Shown here one piece after another: positions 10,284 through 21,008 of a stretch of 64,000 nucleotides of DNA. Location: NCBI GenBank assembly GCA_030522415.1, contig CM060131.1:6931203-6995202 (forward strand), read 5' to 3'. A program made the position numbers and the translations under genes. The notes beneath the pieces are model-generated. The model saw only the letters and a program-made list of their open reading frames with translations. It had not been told where the DNA came from and searched no databases. This DNA is from Channallabes apus. Taxonomy: Eukaryota > Chordata > Actinopteri > Siluriformes > Clariidae. How positions within the stretch are numbered: the stretch's first letter is position 1; every line of letters starts with the position of its first letter.

Positions 10284-11931
10284 GTTTTAAAATTGTTTTA
10301 TTTTAAAACTAAATAAAATGTTTTAAGTGCGCTTAAGGTAGAGTCTTATAAAGGCTATGTAGACTTATATAGTTTTATTATATATTTTTTGCACATTAAT
10401 CTGAGTCCTCATCTGTTAGATCTGTTTAGTTTTTTTTTTCCTGCCGGGACGAATGCGCGGTTCCATCCCTTTCCCGCCTATTCAGGGAGCCTACGGAGTG
10501 AGCGATTAACCATAGTCGAATCGATTGGTGTGCGTCCAGCTCACGTTACTCGTGTGCTATTAATGCCGGCTGGTGATAATTAACGTTAATATGATCTCGG
10601 GCTTGCTCACGATGCTCAACATCTATAAAAATAGCAAAGTATTGTGTATAGAGTGATAAAAAAAAACTATCTAACGCATGTTAGAAAACATAATTTCCTG
10701 CATTTTTTTCTGCTTCAGGAGTCAGTCTGATCTGAGACAGTGAGAGTAGAGGAAGGGGCAGATTCAGGACCAGGGAGGGAGCCGGAGACAGCAGAACAAA
10801 GAGATGATATTGCCAGCACCAGCACAGGGAGCACAGTTTTTAGTTTAGATCTCATGTTTACATTTTATTGTATGTTGATGGCTTGACTGTAAACAACATA
10901 AACAATGCAATAAATTTATAAAAATATATATTTATTGTCCCCCCTGCTGTTAAATGAAATTTGCGTTATTTTACATTAATGTTACGTTATTACATTATTA
11001 ACGTCGACAGAATAAAGTAAAGTTTTATTTCTGGAATTGATGCACGGGCTTCATCTTAGGCTTTTTTTTCTTTCGGTTCTTTCGTTTCTCAGCGCCGGAC
11101 TGTTGATGTCTCTTTCCAGGACCAGGCATATCGTTCAATTATTATAATTCTTTTGGCCAAATACTGTAGGCAGCCGTAACAGAGGTGAGGGCGCGCGCGT
11201 CATCACGTGTGCTTAGCCGACTCTGCGTTCACCGTAGACTTCAATATAGACGTTTATATTTTTGTTTATTTGTATATGTATGTTATTAATATAAATTTTT
11301 TAGAGATTGTGTGTGTGCGTGCACGGAGAGTTTGTGTTGATAAGTGTATGTCGATAAGTTGATAAGTGTATCAGAAAGCATTAAAATGTTCATTTGAATT
11401 AAAATGACACACACACGTCTGTATATACAGTATATCAATTACATATATATCAATTTCACTAGTTCGTTCATTCTATTTGAAGCTTCGGATGTTTGTTTTT
11501 TTCTTGGTTTGGTTAGATTAGTTCTGAACTCGCTTCCGTGAAACTATCGCTAAAACAATGTGTGTAAAACAAGAGTGTCATAGTCCATTGTTAGTTTTAA
11601 TGATCTGGCTGAAACTAATTATCACTACATAAGTACCCTAACACCATTGATCATGAGTCTCAGCTGAACCTAATTCTATACTTGTAACAGAAAATGTAGA
11701 TGCAGATTCCAAATGTGTATTTATATAATAGATAGATAGATAGATGTGTGTGTGTGTGTGTGTGTGTGTGTAGGCTCTACGCAGGGGCAAGAGAGGGCAG
11801 CGCACCCTTAAATGTCTGCACATGTTAATATATTCCTAAAATGTATATATTACAAGTTGATAAACTGATCTGCGGTAGCGGAAAAATCCGCTGAAAATGA
11901 AAGGCTGCAGCGCACGCGCGCACACACACAT

Positions 11932-11964
<33 letters not shown>

Positions 11965-12710
11965 GACTCCCTGTGTCCGCTCCCTTGAGCCCTGCGTCTG
12001 TCGGATTTCAGCTGTCACGGGGTGGAAAGACTTTGAAGCAGTTTATATATGAATCTAAGCTTGAACTTATCAGCATTGTAAATATATAATACTTTTCAAA
12101 TAAAATCGCTATTACTTTGACCCTGAAGTTTAGTTTAGCACACACAAAAAATAGAAAAGTCATTTCTGGTAAATCAACGGAATGTGTAGTATTTACAGTA
12201 ATTCATTAAAAAATGAATATACATTGTACAGTACACGGTAAACACGGGAAAGATTACAAAATGAAAAAACAAACAGTGTCTACTTTATAAACAGCTTAGT
12301 ATGTGCGTCGAGATGCTGAAATCCCTTGCATGTTTTTGCTTCCAAGTGGAGAGATATTTGACCGATAGCCTAGAACAAAAGATCTATAGGTGTGATCACA
12401 ACCCCCTCCGACCGACCGTGCCATCAATCACTGACCACCTCAGAAGTTCCCTCCAATGTATGGCTGCAATACTTGTTTTGCAAGTATTTTTAACACCATT
12501 CAAAGGCTTACAAGTTCCATTCAACATATAATGATGTCTCCACATGTTAATATATTCCTAAAATTTATATATTACAAGTTGATAAACTGATCTGCGGTAG
12601 CGGAAAAATCCGCTGAAAAAAGCACAGGCTACAGCGCGCGCGCGCGCACACAGACACACACACACACACAGACACACCTCCCTTGAGCCCTCGGTAAACA
12701 TCCAAGCACT

Positions 12711-12990
12711 GAGGCACGCAAATCCCCTGACCACAATAAGGTGGCAATCCCTCAGGGGGGAAGATGAAAAATACAAATTAAATAAATAAAACAAAATAAA
12801 ATATCCTTAATCCAGATTTTATCAATCAACGACATAATATTGATCTTAGCTGGATGGTCTAATTCTCAAAACCGTTTAACCTAAAGAAAAACTTAACACA
12901 CTATAACTAGAATATTTACAAAACTGAAAGGTTGTCTTATGTATAATAAAAAAACCTCATAACTCAAAAAGATCATATTATGTTTTTATA
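12711..12990 (+). repeat. Module shared with family X (inverted relative to 4090-4390)
   Basis: Matches the reverse complement of 4090-4390, including CCACAATAAGGTGGCAATCC. In copy 2 the match stops at 62310, exactly where a rearranged block begins. Confidence 0.8.
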
Positions 12991-14042
12991 TTTTTTTATT
13001 TTTTTTTTTTTTATAGTAACTGAACAGCTCTCTTCTCTCCAATCCACTCCTAAACCACAGTCTCCTATTTCTCTGTGCGTGCTCTGGAGCCTGTGAATGA
13101 ATACACGCAGCGGAGGTTTTGTAAACTGTAGAGATACAATAATTTTACTGCTGGAAAATCAGCATTTTATCTAATTTGAAATATAAACCTAATATTATCT
13201 GTTACTTAATATATTTTCTTTTGATGATGACCATAACAGCCTACTGCATTTCATTATTTATAATAACACAAAAACAATATTACAATATTTGATATTTTAA
13301 TATAAACTCGGTATCATTATCCTCCTTGTGTATGTGTAAAAAACATTTGATTTGTTCTATTTTTTATTCTGATAGTGTGCTCAATTTGTTTCTAGTAATT
13401 TATATATTTAAATTCGGATGCCTTTTACTGTTACAAATTTAACTCTTTGCTGTACAAGCCCTTGTGTTGTTGTTTGTGCTGCTGTTCTTTAATAATACCA
13501 ATAATCAGATACAAACAGTCTGTCTAAACGAAAATTAAGCAATGCTTCTTAACTCATCATTATGTGGATATTTTTCATGTTCGTTGGATAAAGTATGTAC
13601 TGTAATGATTTGGTCTACTCTGTACTGTATGTGCGTGAGAGAGAGGGGTGTCGCGGTCGTGAAACAAAGGCTCATTTCAGCTCATTCAGTTTCTCTGAAT
13701 GGATAGGTGAGAACAGCTGATTCACGGTGAATAATTTGCATTTGAGTGTTGCCAAGTGAAAAGAAGACAAACATCAAGACGAACAACATATAAAACTGAG
13801 ACAATATTTTAAAAAGAATCGCAATCAACCTGAACAGGTAAGCTGGAATAAAATCAGTAGCAGCATTAACTAAAGTAATTAGTAATTATTAGCTGCTACT
13901 GATTTTATGGACTCATCACGGTTAAATACGTTGGTCACATGGGACTCATTACGGTTGTATATCGTGCTCTGAATAATAAAATTTTTTGTTTGCTGTTTGT
14001 TTGCTGAGTAAAATTAAAATAGAACAATTTTTTAAAACAGCA

Positions 14043-14112
14043 TTATCCAGGATTCGAACCAATGCTTTGTACATCCCTGACCGAGTGCTCTAACCGCTAC
14101 ACCAACCAAGCA
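14043..14112 (-). other. tRNA-like Pol III unit in family-T copy 1
   Basis: On the minus strand: A box TGGTGTAGCGGTTAGAGC and B box GGTTCGAATCC. Same family as the unit at 10214 but opposite orientation. Confidence 0.6.
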
Positions 14113-14620
14113 CTAAGAGACAACACACCTCCGTGACGTTAATAAGCCACTCGACTTCTTTGAAAGCAAGCGTTAAATAAGTAACGAAGTAAGCCTGTTA
14201 TACAATTATACTATTTGCACGTGTATTTTATCTGTTTTAAACTTGGTGTCATTTGATCTCATTGGTTTAGAAATGTTTGTAAAAAAACTATTGTTATCAA
14301 AAATGTAACAGATGTAACACCGGACTTCATTACCCACAATGCATCTCCCGCACTGGACTACACTGCCGTAAACAGCTGTCGTAAATCAAAACTCCCGGTA
14401 CTGCAGATGGCCACCACTTTTCATCAGTATAATGACACACACACACACACACACGCAGCAGCAGCAGCAGACCGAGCCGTCACTCCCCTAAATTTAAAGA
14501 ATACAAACTGGTTGCGTGCGAGTTTGCTGTTTTTTCTATAGTATGCTGAAGCAAAATCAAAATACAACAATTTTTTTTATTTTAATTTTGCTATAATTAA
14601 AATAAAAAAATTTAAAATAT

Positions 14621-14694
14621 CATCCCTCGGGATTCGAACCGACGCTTTAAGTATCACTGACCGTGTGCTCTAACCGCTACACCAAGTAAGCACT
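14621..14694 (-). other. tRNA-like Pol III unit in family-T copy 1
   Basis: On the minus strand: TGGTGTAGCGGTTAGAGC then CGGTTCGAATCCC. It lies upstream of the CA-repeat/CAG-repeat module when read on that strand (14434-14470). Confidence 0.6.
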
Positions 14695-15173
14695 TAAAGA
14701 CAATGCACCCAAGTAACGTTAAATAAGGCAAGGTTAATAAAGCAAGCTTTGGATAAGTGACGAAGTAAGCTTGTTATAATAATAACTTGGTGTTATTTGA
14801 TCTCATTGGTTTATAAATTTATATTTAAATAAATAGTAAACTTGGCCGATTTCGTTATAATTTTGTTTGATGAGTGGGGCTTGAAAATTCTCTTGAAAAA
14901 TATGGTCATTTATTTCAGTTAATAAATCTACTATAATTTTTTTTTACTCATTATTGTACAGTACACATTAATAGCTCTGGTTCAGATTTTTCATGTTTGT
15001 TGTGGAAATTACCATCACTGTTGTATTTACTGCGATGAATGAAAATGTCACTTTGCGCCACCTGGCGGCCATTTTACGAATGACTTTGAAATGCAACTGA
15101 TTTATTTTGGCCGCTGTTGCCTTTAAACGGCGGTATACGCGGCGAGATCGCCATTCCAATTTTGTAACCACTG

Positions 15174-15960
15174 TATGCTCATCATCATTAGATGCATGCC
15201 ACAGGGATTCCATTAAGGTACTCAGCAAGCTAGGGCAAGGAGGTCATAAAGTGTCTAAAGCTAAACTGCAATACTGCAAGCCTCAAGTTGAATATTTAGG
15301 CCGGCTAATTTCACATGATACAATAGCCATAGCGCCTACTCAATTAGAAGGCATAAGTAAAGCACCGTTACCACAAACAGTTAAACAGTTGATGACTTTC
15401 CTAGGCCTAACAGGTTTCAGTGCTGACTGGATTGAGGAATATGCTGTAAAAACTGCTCCAATGAGGGAGATAATGACAGAAGAAGGACTGCAAAATTTAA
15501 GTGCTCCATTAAAATGGAACACAGATGCACGGTTAGCATTTGAGTCCATCAAGAAAGAAATGCAAACAGCGCCTACGTTAGGTATACCGGATTATACCAA
15601 ACCGTTCCATCTGTATGTGGCTAACCGAGCTGATGGATATGCCTCAGCTGTGTTGATGCAGGAAACCTGCAGTGGAAGAAGAAAACAGCCCTTAGCTTAC
15701 TACAGCACTAAGCTAGATAATGTAGCACAAGGCTACCCACCTTGCTACCAACAGGGGCTAGCAGCGGTACATTATGCATATGACAAAGCATCCACATTGA
15801 CTATGGGTTACCCGGTAACCATCTACACGCACCATAAAGTGGTAGAATTAATAGAACAGGGAAAATTTGTTCTTACTCAAGCACGTATTCTAGCATATTC
15901 TTCACTGCTCACATATCCCGACATTACCATAAAGAGATGTGACACAGTTATTGTTAAGCC
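15174..15960 (+). pseudogene. pol: ERV-A RT thumb/connection
   Basis: Resumes after the TIR element with a D-S-I-K-V-L-S-K-L segment, G-H-K-V-S-K-A-K-L-Q-Y-C, V-E-Y-L-G-R-L-I-S, then M-T-F-L-G-L-T-G-F and a connection-type region ending T-I-K-R-C-D-T-V. It then joins directly to the tail of integrase: RNase H and the integrase catalytic core are missing, so an internal deletion lies near 15955-15980. Confidence 0.85.
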
Positions 15961-15976
15961 AAGCTTAATAATATTT

Positions 15977-16651
15977 GTGCTAGTACAAAACTTAACTGGG
16001 TTGATGCTTTACAGCTTGCACTAATGAGCTATCGCATGCAAACTAACAAACACTCACTTAACCCCGCATGAAATGCTTACGGGTCGACCCATGCCTGTGC
16101 CATTCTGTAGAGGGACGTATAAAGGGCCACCGCTAGAACAATTACAACTGGAACTCAGATCATATATGAAGAAACTAACTGCCATACATGAAGCAATCTT
16201 TGTGCAGGAAAGGAACAATGAGACGGAGGAAGAGAAAGACGCTCCGTGTCCCATCACTCCAGGAGGCCAGGTCTATCTGCGAGTGTTCAGGAGAAAGTGG
16301 CATGAGCCCAGGAGTGAGGGGCCTTACAAAGTTGTAGCAGCCACTCCTACAGCAGTCCAAGTAGAAGGCAAAACCACCTGGTATCATTTAAACCATTGCA
16401 CAAGAGTCCCTAAAGTAAGTAAGGGAACAGGTGCAGAAGAAGAGGACCCACCCACCGACAGTGAAAACCTACAGGGTCTTGAAATCTGTGTGAAAGGGGT
16501 GGAGGAAATAAAGCAGAGAAATGGGGAAAATAAAGTGGATAGCATACCTAATGATCATTATCTTTCAGGTATTACACCAAGCCGTGGTCAGCTCACCTCT
16601 ACACAGCTCCAATCAGACTTCCCAAGAATTAAGTTTACAGCAGTTGACTAG
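15977..16651 (+). pseudogene. pol: ERV-A integrase C-terminal part
   Basis: After the deletion the sequence reads as the end of a retroviral integrase: an A-L-M-S-Y-R-M-Q region, H-E-M-L-T-G-R-P-M-P, and an SH3-like C-terminal domain with G-G-Q-V-Y-L-R-V-F, W-x-x-P-R-x-E-G-P-Y (GPY/F motif) and W-Y-H-L-N-H-C-T-R-V. Small indels occur near 16050. None of the D,D-35-E core is present. The frame overlaps the env start by about 130 bp, as is usual in gammaretroviruses. Confidence 0.8.
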
Positions 16652-17572
16652 GCATAATGAGATAACAGTATCCCTCCATACACAAAATATAACTTCTCGA
16701 ACGTTCATTAAGAGACAAAATGACCCAAAACTACCACCCATAAAGCCTCAATTAAATGTTGGTCAAAAAGTTCTTAGTAATAAAACTGTTGGCAGGAAAA
16801 TAAAATAAAAACTCTTAAACGTAGCTCAAAGTAATGAGTGATATAAATGGGCTGCCTACACAGCCAAGGAAAACAAAATAACTAGTCTTTAATTTGCACC
16901 CCATCCCCATTAGGAAAGGTTATAGTAGTACCTAATCCATATGACTTTAGACATTGTGCAGAGTTTACTCCGAATTTTTGTCATCTGCATGTCTTCCGAC
17001 GTCCACTGTGTCCAGCAGAATGTTTGGCAATATTAAGTAGTCCAGATTACTTCAATAACTACCATACACCTGAATGGGGACAATGGTGTCAGAAGTTGGA
17101 TATAAGAATTGAAGAACAAAAGATAGAATTCCCCTCTGAGTATGAAATGGATTATACACTTGAGTATGAATGCTTCAATAAAACAGTAGGAAATCATAGT
17201 GTGGGGGAATTTCAAGGTAATTGTATGATAATGTGGCACTTGGACACTGACTCTTTTACACGAATGGACGTTCATAAGAAAACGATACTTCATGCAACAG
17301 TCACAATGCAAGGGAATACAACTATAACACATAGCTGCATGAACCAAACATTATTGTTTCCACTAAAGTTCCGGTATGATGACCAATCAGTACCAGTAGC
17401 TGATTTTTTCTGGCTTTGTGGGGGAACACTATTGAGGGCAACATTACCAAAATGTTGGAAAGGTATCTGTGCTAGAGTCCGGATGATCCAGGAAATGTCA
17501 ATAGCGGATTGGGACATAGAACAGCCGGTGATGGGTAACTCAGAAGCCAATCATAGAGTGAAGAGGGCTTAA
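16521..17572 (+). pseudogene. env: ERV-A env, signal peptide and surface subunit
   Basis: ATG at 16521 within the end of pol, followed by a hydrophobic signal peptide (I-A-Y-L-M-I-I-I-F-Q-V). The frame breaks at 16808 and the surface subunit continues in another frame from about 16915 with many Cys and N-glycosylation sites (N-K-T, N-H-S, N-T-T, N-Q-T) and an F-F-W-L-C-G-G motif. It ends in a furin-type site R-V-K-R followed by Ala and a TAA (17570-17572). Beyond the stop the same frame is open into the transmembrane subunit, so this single stop separates the two subunits in this copy. Confidence 0.8.
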
Positions 17573-18322
17573 CAACCTGATCCCAATTCATTAGGTATAC
17601 CTCTGGGTTGTCCTACTGAGTCTATATACACTATAGACTCAGTAGGACAACCCAGAGGTATACCTAATGAATTTAAAGCCAGAGATGAGGTAAAATCTGG
17701 ATTTGAGTCAATTTTTATATGGATAACAACTAACAAAAATGCTGAATGGATTAATTATATTTACTATAATCAACAGAGATTTATTAATTACACAGAATAT
17801 GCTTTGGCTGCATTAGGAGAGCAATTAGTGGCTACTAGTACAATGACCTGGCAAAATAGACAAGCACTGAACTGGTTATTGGCTGAGAAAGGAGGTGTGT
17901 GCATCCTGTTTGGTGATCAATGTTGTACTTATATTCCTAACAATACAGCGCCTGATGGGACTTTTACCAAAGCCATGAATCAACTTAAAAATCTGAGATG
18001 GGAAGTAACTGAAAATGCTGGGAGGGATAATAAAATATGGGACTGGCTAGATCTGAAACTGGGAGCTTGGGGAGCATGGTTTGCTAAATTTGGTATGTTC
18101 TTGGGATTTGCTATATTAATAGGAGGATTGTTGTTTTGTTGTGTACTTCCTATATTAAAGTCCTTGGTCATAAAAGCTACAGTTCAACAAATGGAGGTAT
18201 TAAAGTGGCAAGATGAGAAAATACCCCTAACCTATGATAAAGACATTTACAGCTCAGACTGTGATTCCCGAGAATCAGGAGGAGATTCAGGCACCTCGGA
18301 TGAGGACGAAGAAGATGATTGA
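17573..18322 (+). pseudogene. env: ERV-A env, transmembrane subunit
   Basis: Same frame as the surface subunit. Features in order: a region replaced in part by an inverted duplication (17585-17673), a helical heptad region with Q-N-R-Q-A-L-N-W-L-L resembling the immunosuppressive-domain position, then C-I-L-F-G-D-Q-C-C (CX6CC, gamma-type covalent subunit linkage), a long hydrophobic anchor (F-G-M-F-L-G-F-A-I-L-I-G-G-L-L-F) and an acidic cytoplasmic tail ending in a run of D/E. Coding is open to the natural-looking stop. Confidence 0.85.
17585..17673. repeat. Perfect inverted repeat (42-bp arms, 5-bp spacer) inside env
   Basis: Left arm 17585-17626, spacer 17627-17631, right arm 17632-17673; the arms are exact reverse complements. 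The right arm reads as the expected continuation of env, so the left arm is probably the inverted copy. The repeat lies directly after the subunit-cleavage site. Confidence 0.95.
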
Positions 18323-18783
18323 TGATGAGCCATGCCTTGGGTGAAAGCACTGGCCTAGCCTCTCCCCAAAGGCGACCCTCTACGATACGCAAAGTATCTG
18401 GGTTGAAGTTCTTATATTATGACCCGGCTGTTCAACATTTTATCTGCTTTTTATCATTGTACTGTATTATGCATGCTTCATTTTGGACTGTATAAGATGT
18501 CCAGGTTATTTAGGTTAGTGTAATCCTAGAAAAATCATTATATTAATTACATATTCATGTTATGTTATTGTGTTATGAAAAGATAATGTCATGGAGGTCA
18601 AGTCTTTTACTCCGTCCGAGTCAAATAAGGGCGGAGAGGTTTGGCTCGATCTTCCCTAGAGTGGAAATGCATAGATTGGTCATTGATAAAGGTCCAGTGA
18701 TTTAATTGAATCACTAGATTATTGTAAGAAGGGCTAGCACATGGATTTATTATGGGACTTGTCAGCCACAGAGGGGGGATATA
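18323..18783 (+). other. ERV-A 3' untranslated region and polypurine tract
   Basis: No coding seen. It ends in AGAGGGGGGA (18770-18779), a polypurine tract directly before the 3' LTR. Confidence 0.6.
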
Positions 18784-19154
18784 TGGGAGAAAATTTGTTT
18801 AGATTTTATGTGATTTTACTTATACTTTACTTACTCTTAAGAAATAGAAGGTATCCCAATTGGAAATAATCAGGGGTATGCGTGCGAAGCTGGACATGTC
18901 TGAAAATATGCTTGCACAAGGAATTTGATATATACGTTGAATCCCCCAAGAACGGATAGGCCTAACAAGGCCCAGATGTTTAGAATGACATCATTGCCTA
19001 TAGAATGTATTACCTTGTCTAGGATGCCTATATAATGGGGGAATGCTAGCGATCGGTGTGACTCTGTCAGCCTCGCCCGGCCAGTATTGCATGATAAATA
19101 AAGGCCGTTATCTTCTGAAACCAAAGCCTGAGTCTTCAATTAATTTCCACGACA
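18784..19154 (+). mobile_element. ERV-A 3' LTR
   Basis: About 371 bp starting TGGGAGAAAA after the polypurine tract and ending TTTCCACGACA. It contains a TATA-like CTATATAATG (about 19028) and AATAAA (19097-19102). Its end resembles that of the ERV-B LTR (TTTCCACCACA). No matching 5' LTR in the window, so the exact edges are inferred. Confidence 0.65.
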
Positions 19155-19560
19155 GATGCCGCAATTTAGCGCGGCGTGCTGCGACTTGCCGGAGGCAACA
19201 TTCGGGAATTTTAAATAAATGTGTTGTGCTTCACTGAATATCCGCCAGATGGCGCATGGAAGGACTTTATCTAAAAGCCGGACCAAGTACAACAATGAAT
19301 GTAACGACGCGGATGAACAGTGCTGAAGCGAACATGAATTTTATTTATTTTTTTGTTTTATAATAGATCTTTCATGATGAATGAGTGTATATGTGCTTCA
19401 CAGGGATTAAAGTGAAAAAAAATCTTCTGACTGAACTTTTTTCAGGCCGAGCCATATTCCTTTAACAAACACTTTATTTAAATAGTCGAGACCAATAGCG
19501 TTAGGGGAGATTAAACCGCTTTAATATTGCCAGTTTGCATATTTTAAAAGCTATTAAAGA
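19155..19560. other. Unassigned stretch after ERV-A
   Basis: AT-rich non-coding sequence. Contains GAATATCCGCCAGATGGCGC at about 19235, a motif style also seen near 2277. No gene recognised. Confidence 0.4.
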
Positions 19561-19572
19561 GTATCAGCGAGA

Positions 19573-20029
19573 ATGAAAGGAAAGGTGTACAGGACAGTGG
19601 TGAGACCAGCAATGCTCTACGGCTTAGAGACAGTGGCACTGAAGAAAAGACAGGAGGCAGAGCTAGAGGTAGCAGAGCTGAAGATGTTGAGGTTCTCTTT
19701 GGGAGTGACAAGGATGGATAGGATCAAGAATGAGTTCATCAGAGGGACAACCCATGTTAGATGTTTTGGAGATAAAGTCAGAGAGGCCAGATTGAGGTGG
19801 TTTGGACATGTTCAGAGGAGAGATGGTGAATATATCGGTAGAAGGATGCTGAGGTTGGAACTGCCAGGCAGGAGGTCTAGAGGAAGACCAAAGAGGAGAT
19901 TTATGGATGCAGTGAGAGAGGACATGAAGTTAGTTGGTGTGAGAGAAGAGGATGCAGAGGATAGGGTTAGATGATTCGCTGTGGCGACCCCTGAAAGGGA
20001 ACAGCCGAAACACAAAGAAGAAGAAACCT
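19573..20029 (+). mobile_element. 5'-truncated RTE-type LINE (RT C-terminus and 3' end)
   Basis: 133-codon open frame with the C-terminal signature of fish RTE-like LINE reverse transcriptases: V-V-R-P-A-M-L-Y-G-L-E-T, L-K-M-L-R-F, V-T-R-M-D-R-I-K-N-E, R-W-F-G-H-V-Q-R-R and G-R-P-K-R-R-F-M-D. After the stop comes GTGGCGACCCCTGAAAGGG and an AAGAAGAAGAAA tail, the usual 3' end of such elements. Only the last part of ORF2 is present, typical 5' truncation. Confidence 0.85.
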
Positions 20030-20268
20030 TCACAAATAATCAACCATCTACCACATATCTTTTCAGTGCATGTTTTTATTTATCTTAACACCAAACAATG
20101 TTTTGTGAAACTCTTAATAATTAACAGAAAAAAGTAATAGCACCACCATTAAATTCCAAAAGTGCTTTTTCAGTGCATGTTTTATGTATCTTCGTTTTCA
20201 GCTTAGATGACAAATCGGATTTCCAGTAAGCAGCAATGCCATGTGTGCAAGTAGTAGGCATGTGCATA

Positions 20269-21008
20269 GGCTACGTTTAAACTGCAGGTCTCGATGCTTA
20301 ATTCTGATTTGTTACCTATATCTGATTTTTCTGACCGTCTGTTTACACGTTCTTTTAACTATGACTCATATCCGATTCACGTGTTTACACTCGCCATACC
20401 ATCTGAAACATCGCGCATACTTAAAGGGAGGTTCTTGCGCTGCACACTGGCCAAGAAAGATGAAGGTGAAATATGCTTAACGCTATCTCTGCTATATATG
20501 CTCGCGCACCATGGTTTTAAAACGGAGGAGGAGAAAAAAAAACGGCATAATTGCAGCCTGCACATATGCTTTATTCACCAAATACTGATTTAATGTTATT
20601 TAGCCCAAATAAGCATTAACACAAGGCGTGTGTGTGTGTTGGAGGGGGGGGGGGGTGTTGTTCTTTTCCTCTTCCACGTCACCTGCGATGTTGTAATTCC
20701 ACACGCGCTTCCACCGGAGAATAACATTACGTCATTAAACCGCGAAGAAGTCGCAGTTTTAATGACGTACAGAACACAATGACTCAGGAAATCCGATCTG
20801 TCTGTTTACACGACAATCACATTAGCACATATCTGATTTATATCCGATTTATTTCCACATATGAAGGAGGCCTGAAACCGATCTCGAAATATCGGAATGC
20901 ATGCGTTTTTTTTCCTGTTTACACGGACATAGAACATATCCGATATGTATCACATATGAGCAACAAATCGGAATTGGGTCACATTTACCTGGCAGTGTAA
21001 ACGTAGTC
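20269..21008. mobile_element. MITE-like element with imperfect TIRs
   Basis: Ends read GGCTACGTTTAAACTGCAGG and, on the other strand, GACTACGTTTACACTGCCAG. About 740 bp, no coding. Several interior copies of CCGATTT/ATATCCGAT and TGTTTACAC. A flanking target duplication was not found. Contains a G-rich run (20641-20655). Confidence 0.5.

Larger units (their letters stand above)
9716..15173 (+). mobile_element. Family-T TIR element, copy 1, inside ERV-A pol
   Basis: Terminal inverted repeats CAGTGGTTACAAAAT at both ends (left 9716, right end 15173), flanked by TA on each side (9714-9715, 15174-15175). Length 5458 bp. No transposase is recognised; the longest frames are short and shared with copy 2 only because the copies are nearly identical. 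Contents in order: left-end module, tRNA-like unit, AT-rich modules, a TATCGTTC..GGCCAAATACTGTAGGCAGCC module (about 11088-11345), TG/CA microsatellites, the module shared with family X (12711-12990), a segment rearranged in copy 2, two minus-strand tRNA-like units, and a right-end module with GCCACCTGGCGGCCATTTTA (about 15058). Confidence 0.9.
1417..19154 (+). mobile_element. ERV-A: defective endogenous retrovirus, 5' end lost or off-window
   Basis: Gag, protease, an extra H-x-T domain, RT, connection, integrase tail, env and one LTR occur in retroviral order on the plus strand. Gag, the nucleocapsid region and protease share one frame with in-frame TAG codons, as in gammaretroviruses that use stop readthrough. 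Env has a furin-like site and a CX6CC transmembrane subunit, also gamma-type. Two TIR elements interrupt it (2098-6907 and 9716-15173). A pol deletion near 15960, frameshifts near 8400 and 16.8-16.9 kb, several stops and a protease active-site change make it defective. No 5' LTR is visible because LINE sequence abuts the gag leader. Confidence 0.85.

Noticed and set aside
12301..12531. A 76-codon frame identical in copy 1 and copy 2 (61865-62095) as a conserved gene
   Set aside because: The surrounding non-coding sequence is equally conserved between the copies, so there is no sign of selection on the frame.
20241..20593. Overlapping frames within the MITE
   Set aside because: They lie over repeated CCGATTT/TGTTTACAC motifs of a non-coding element.
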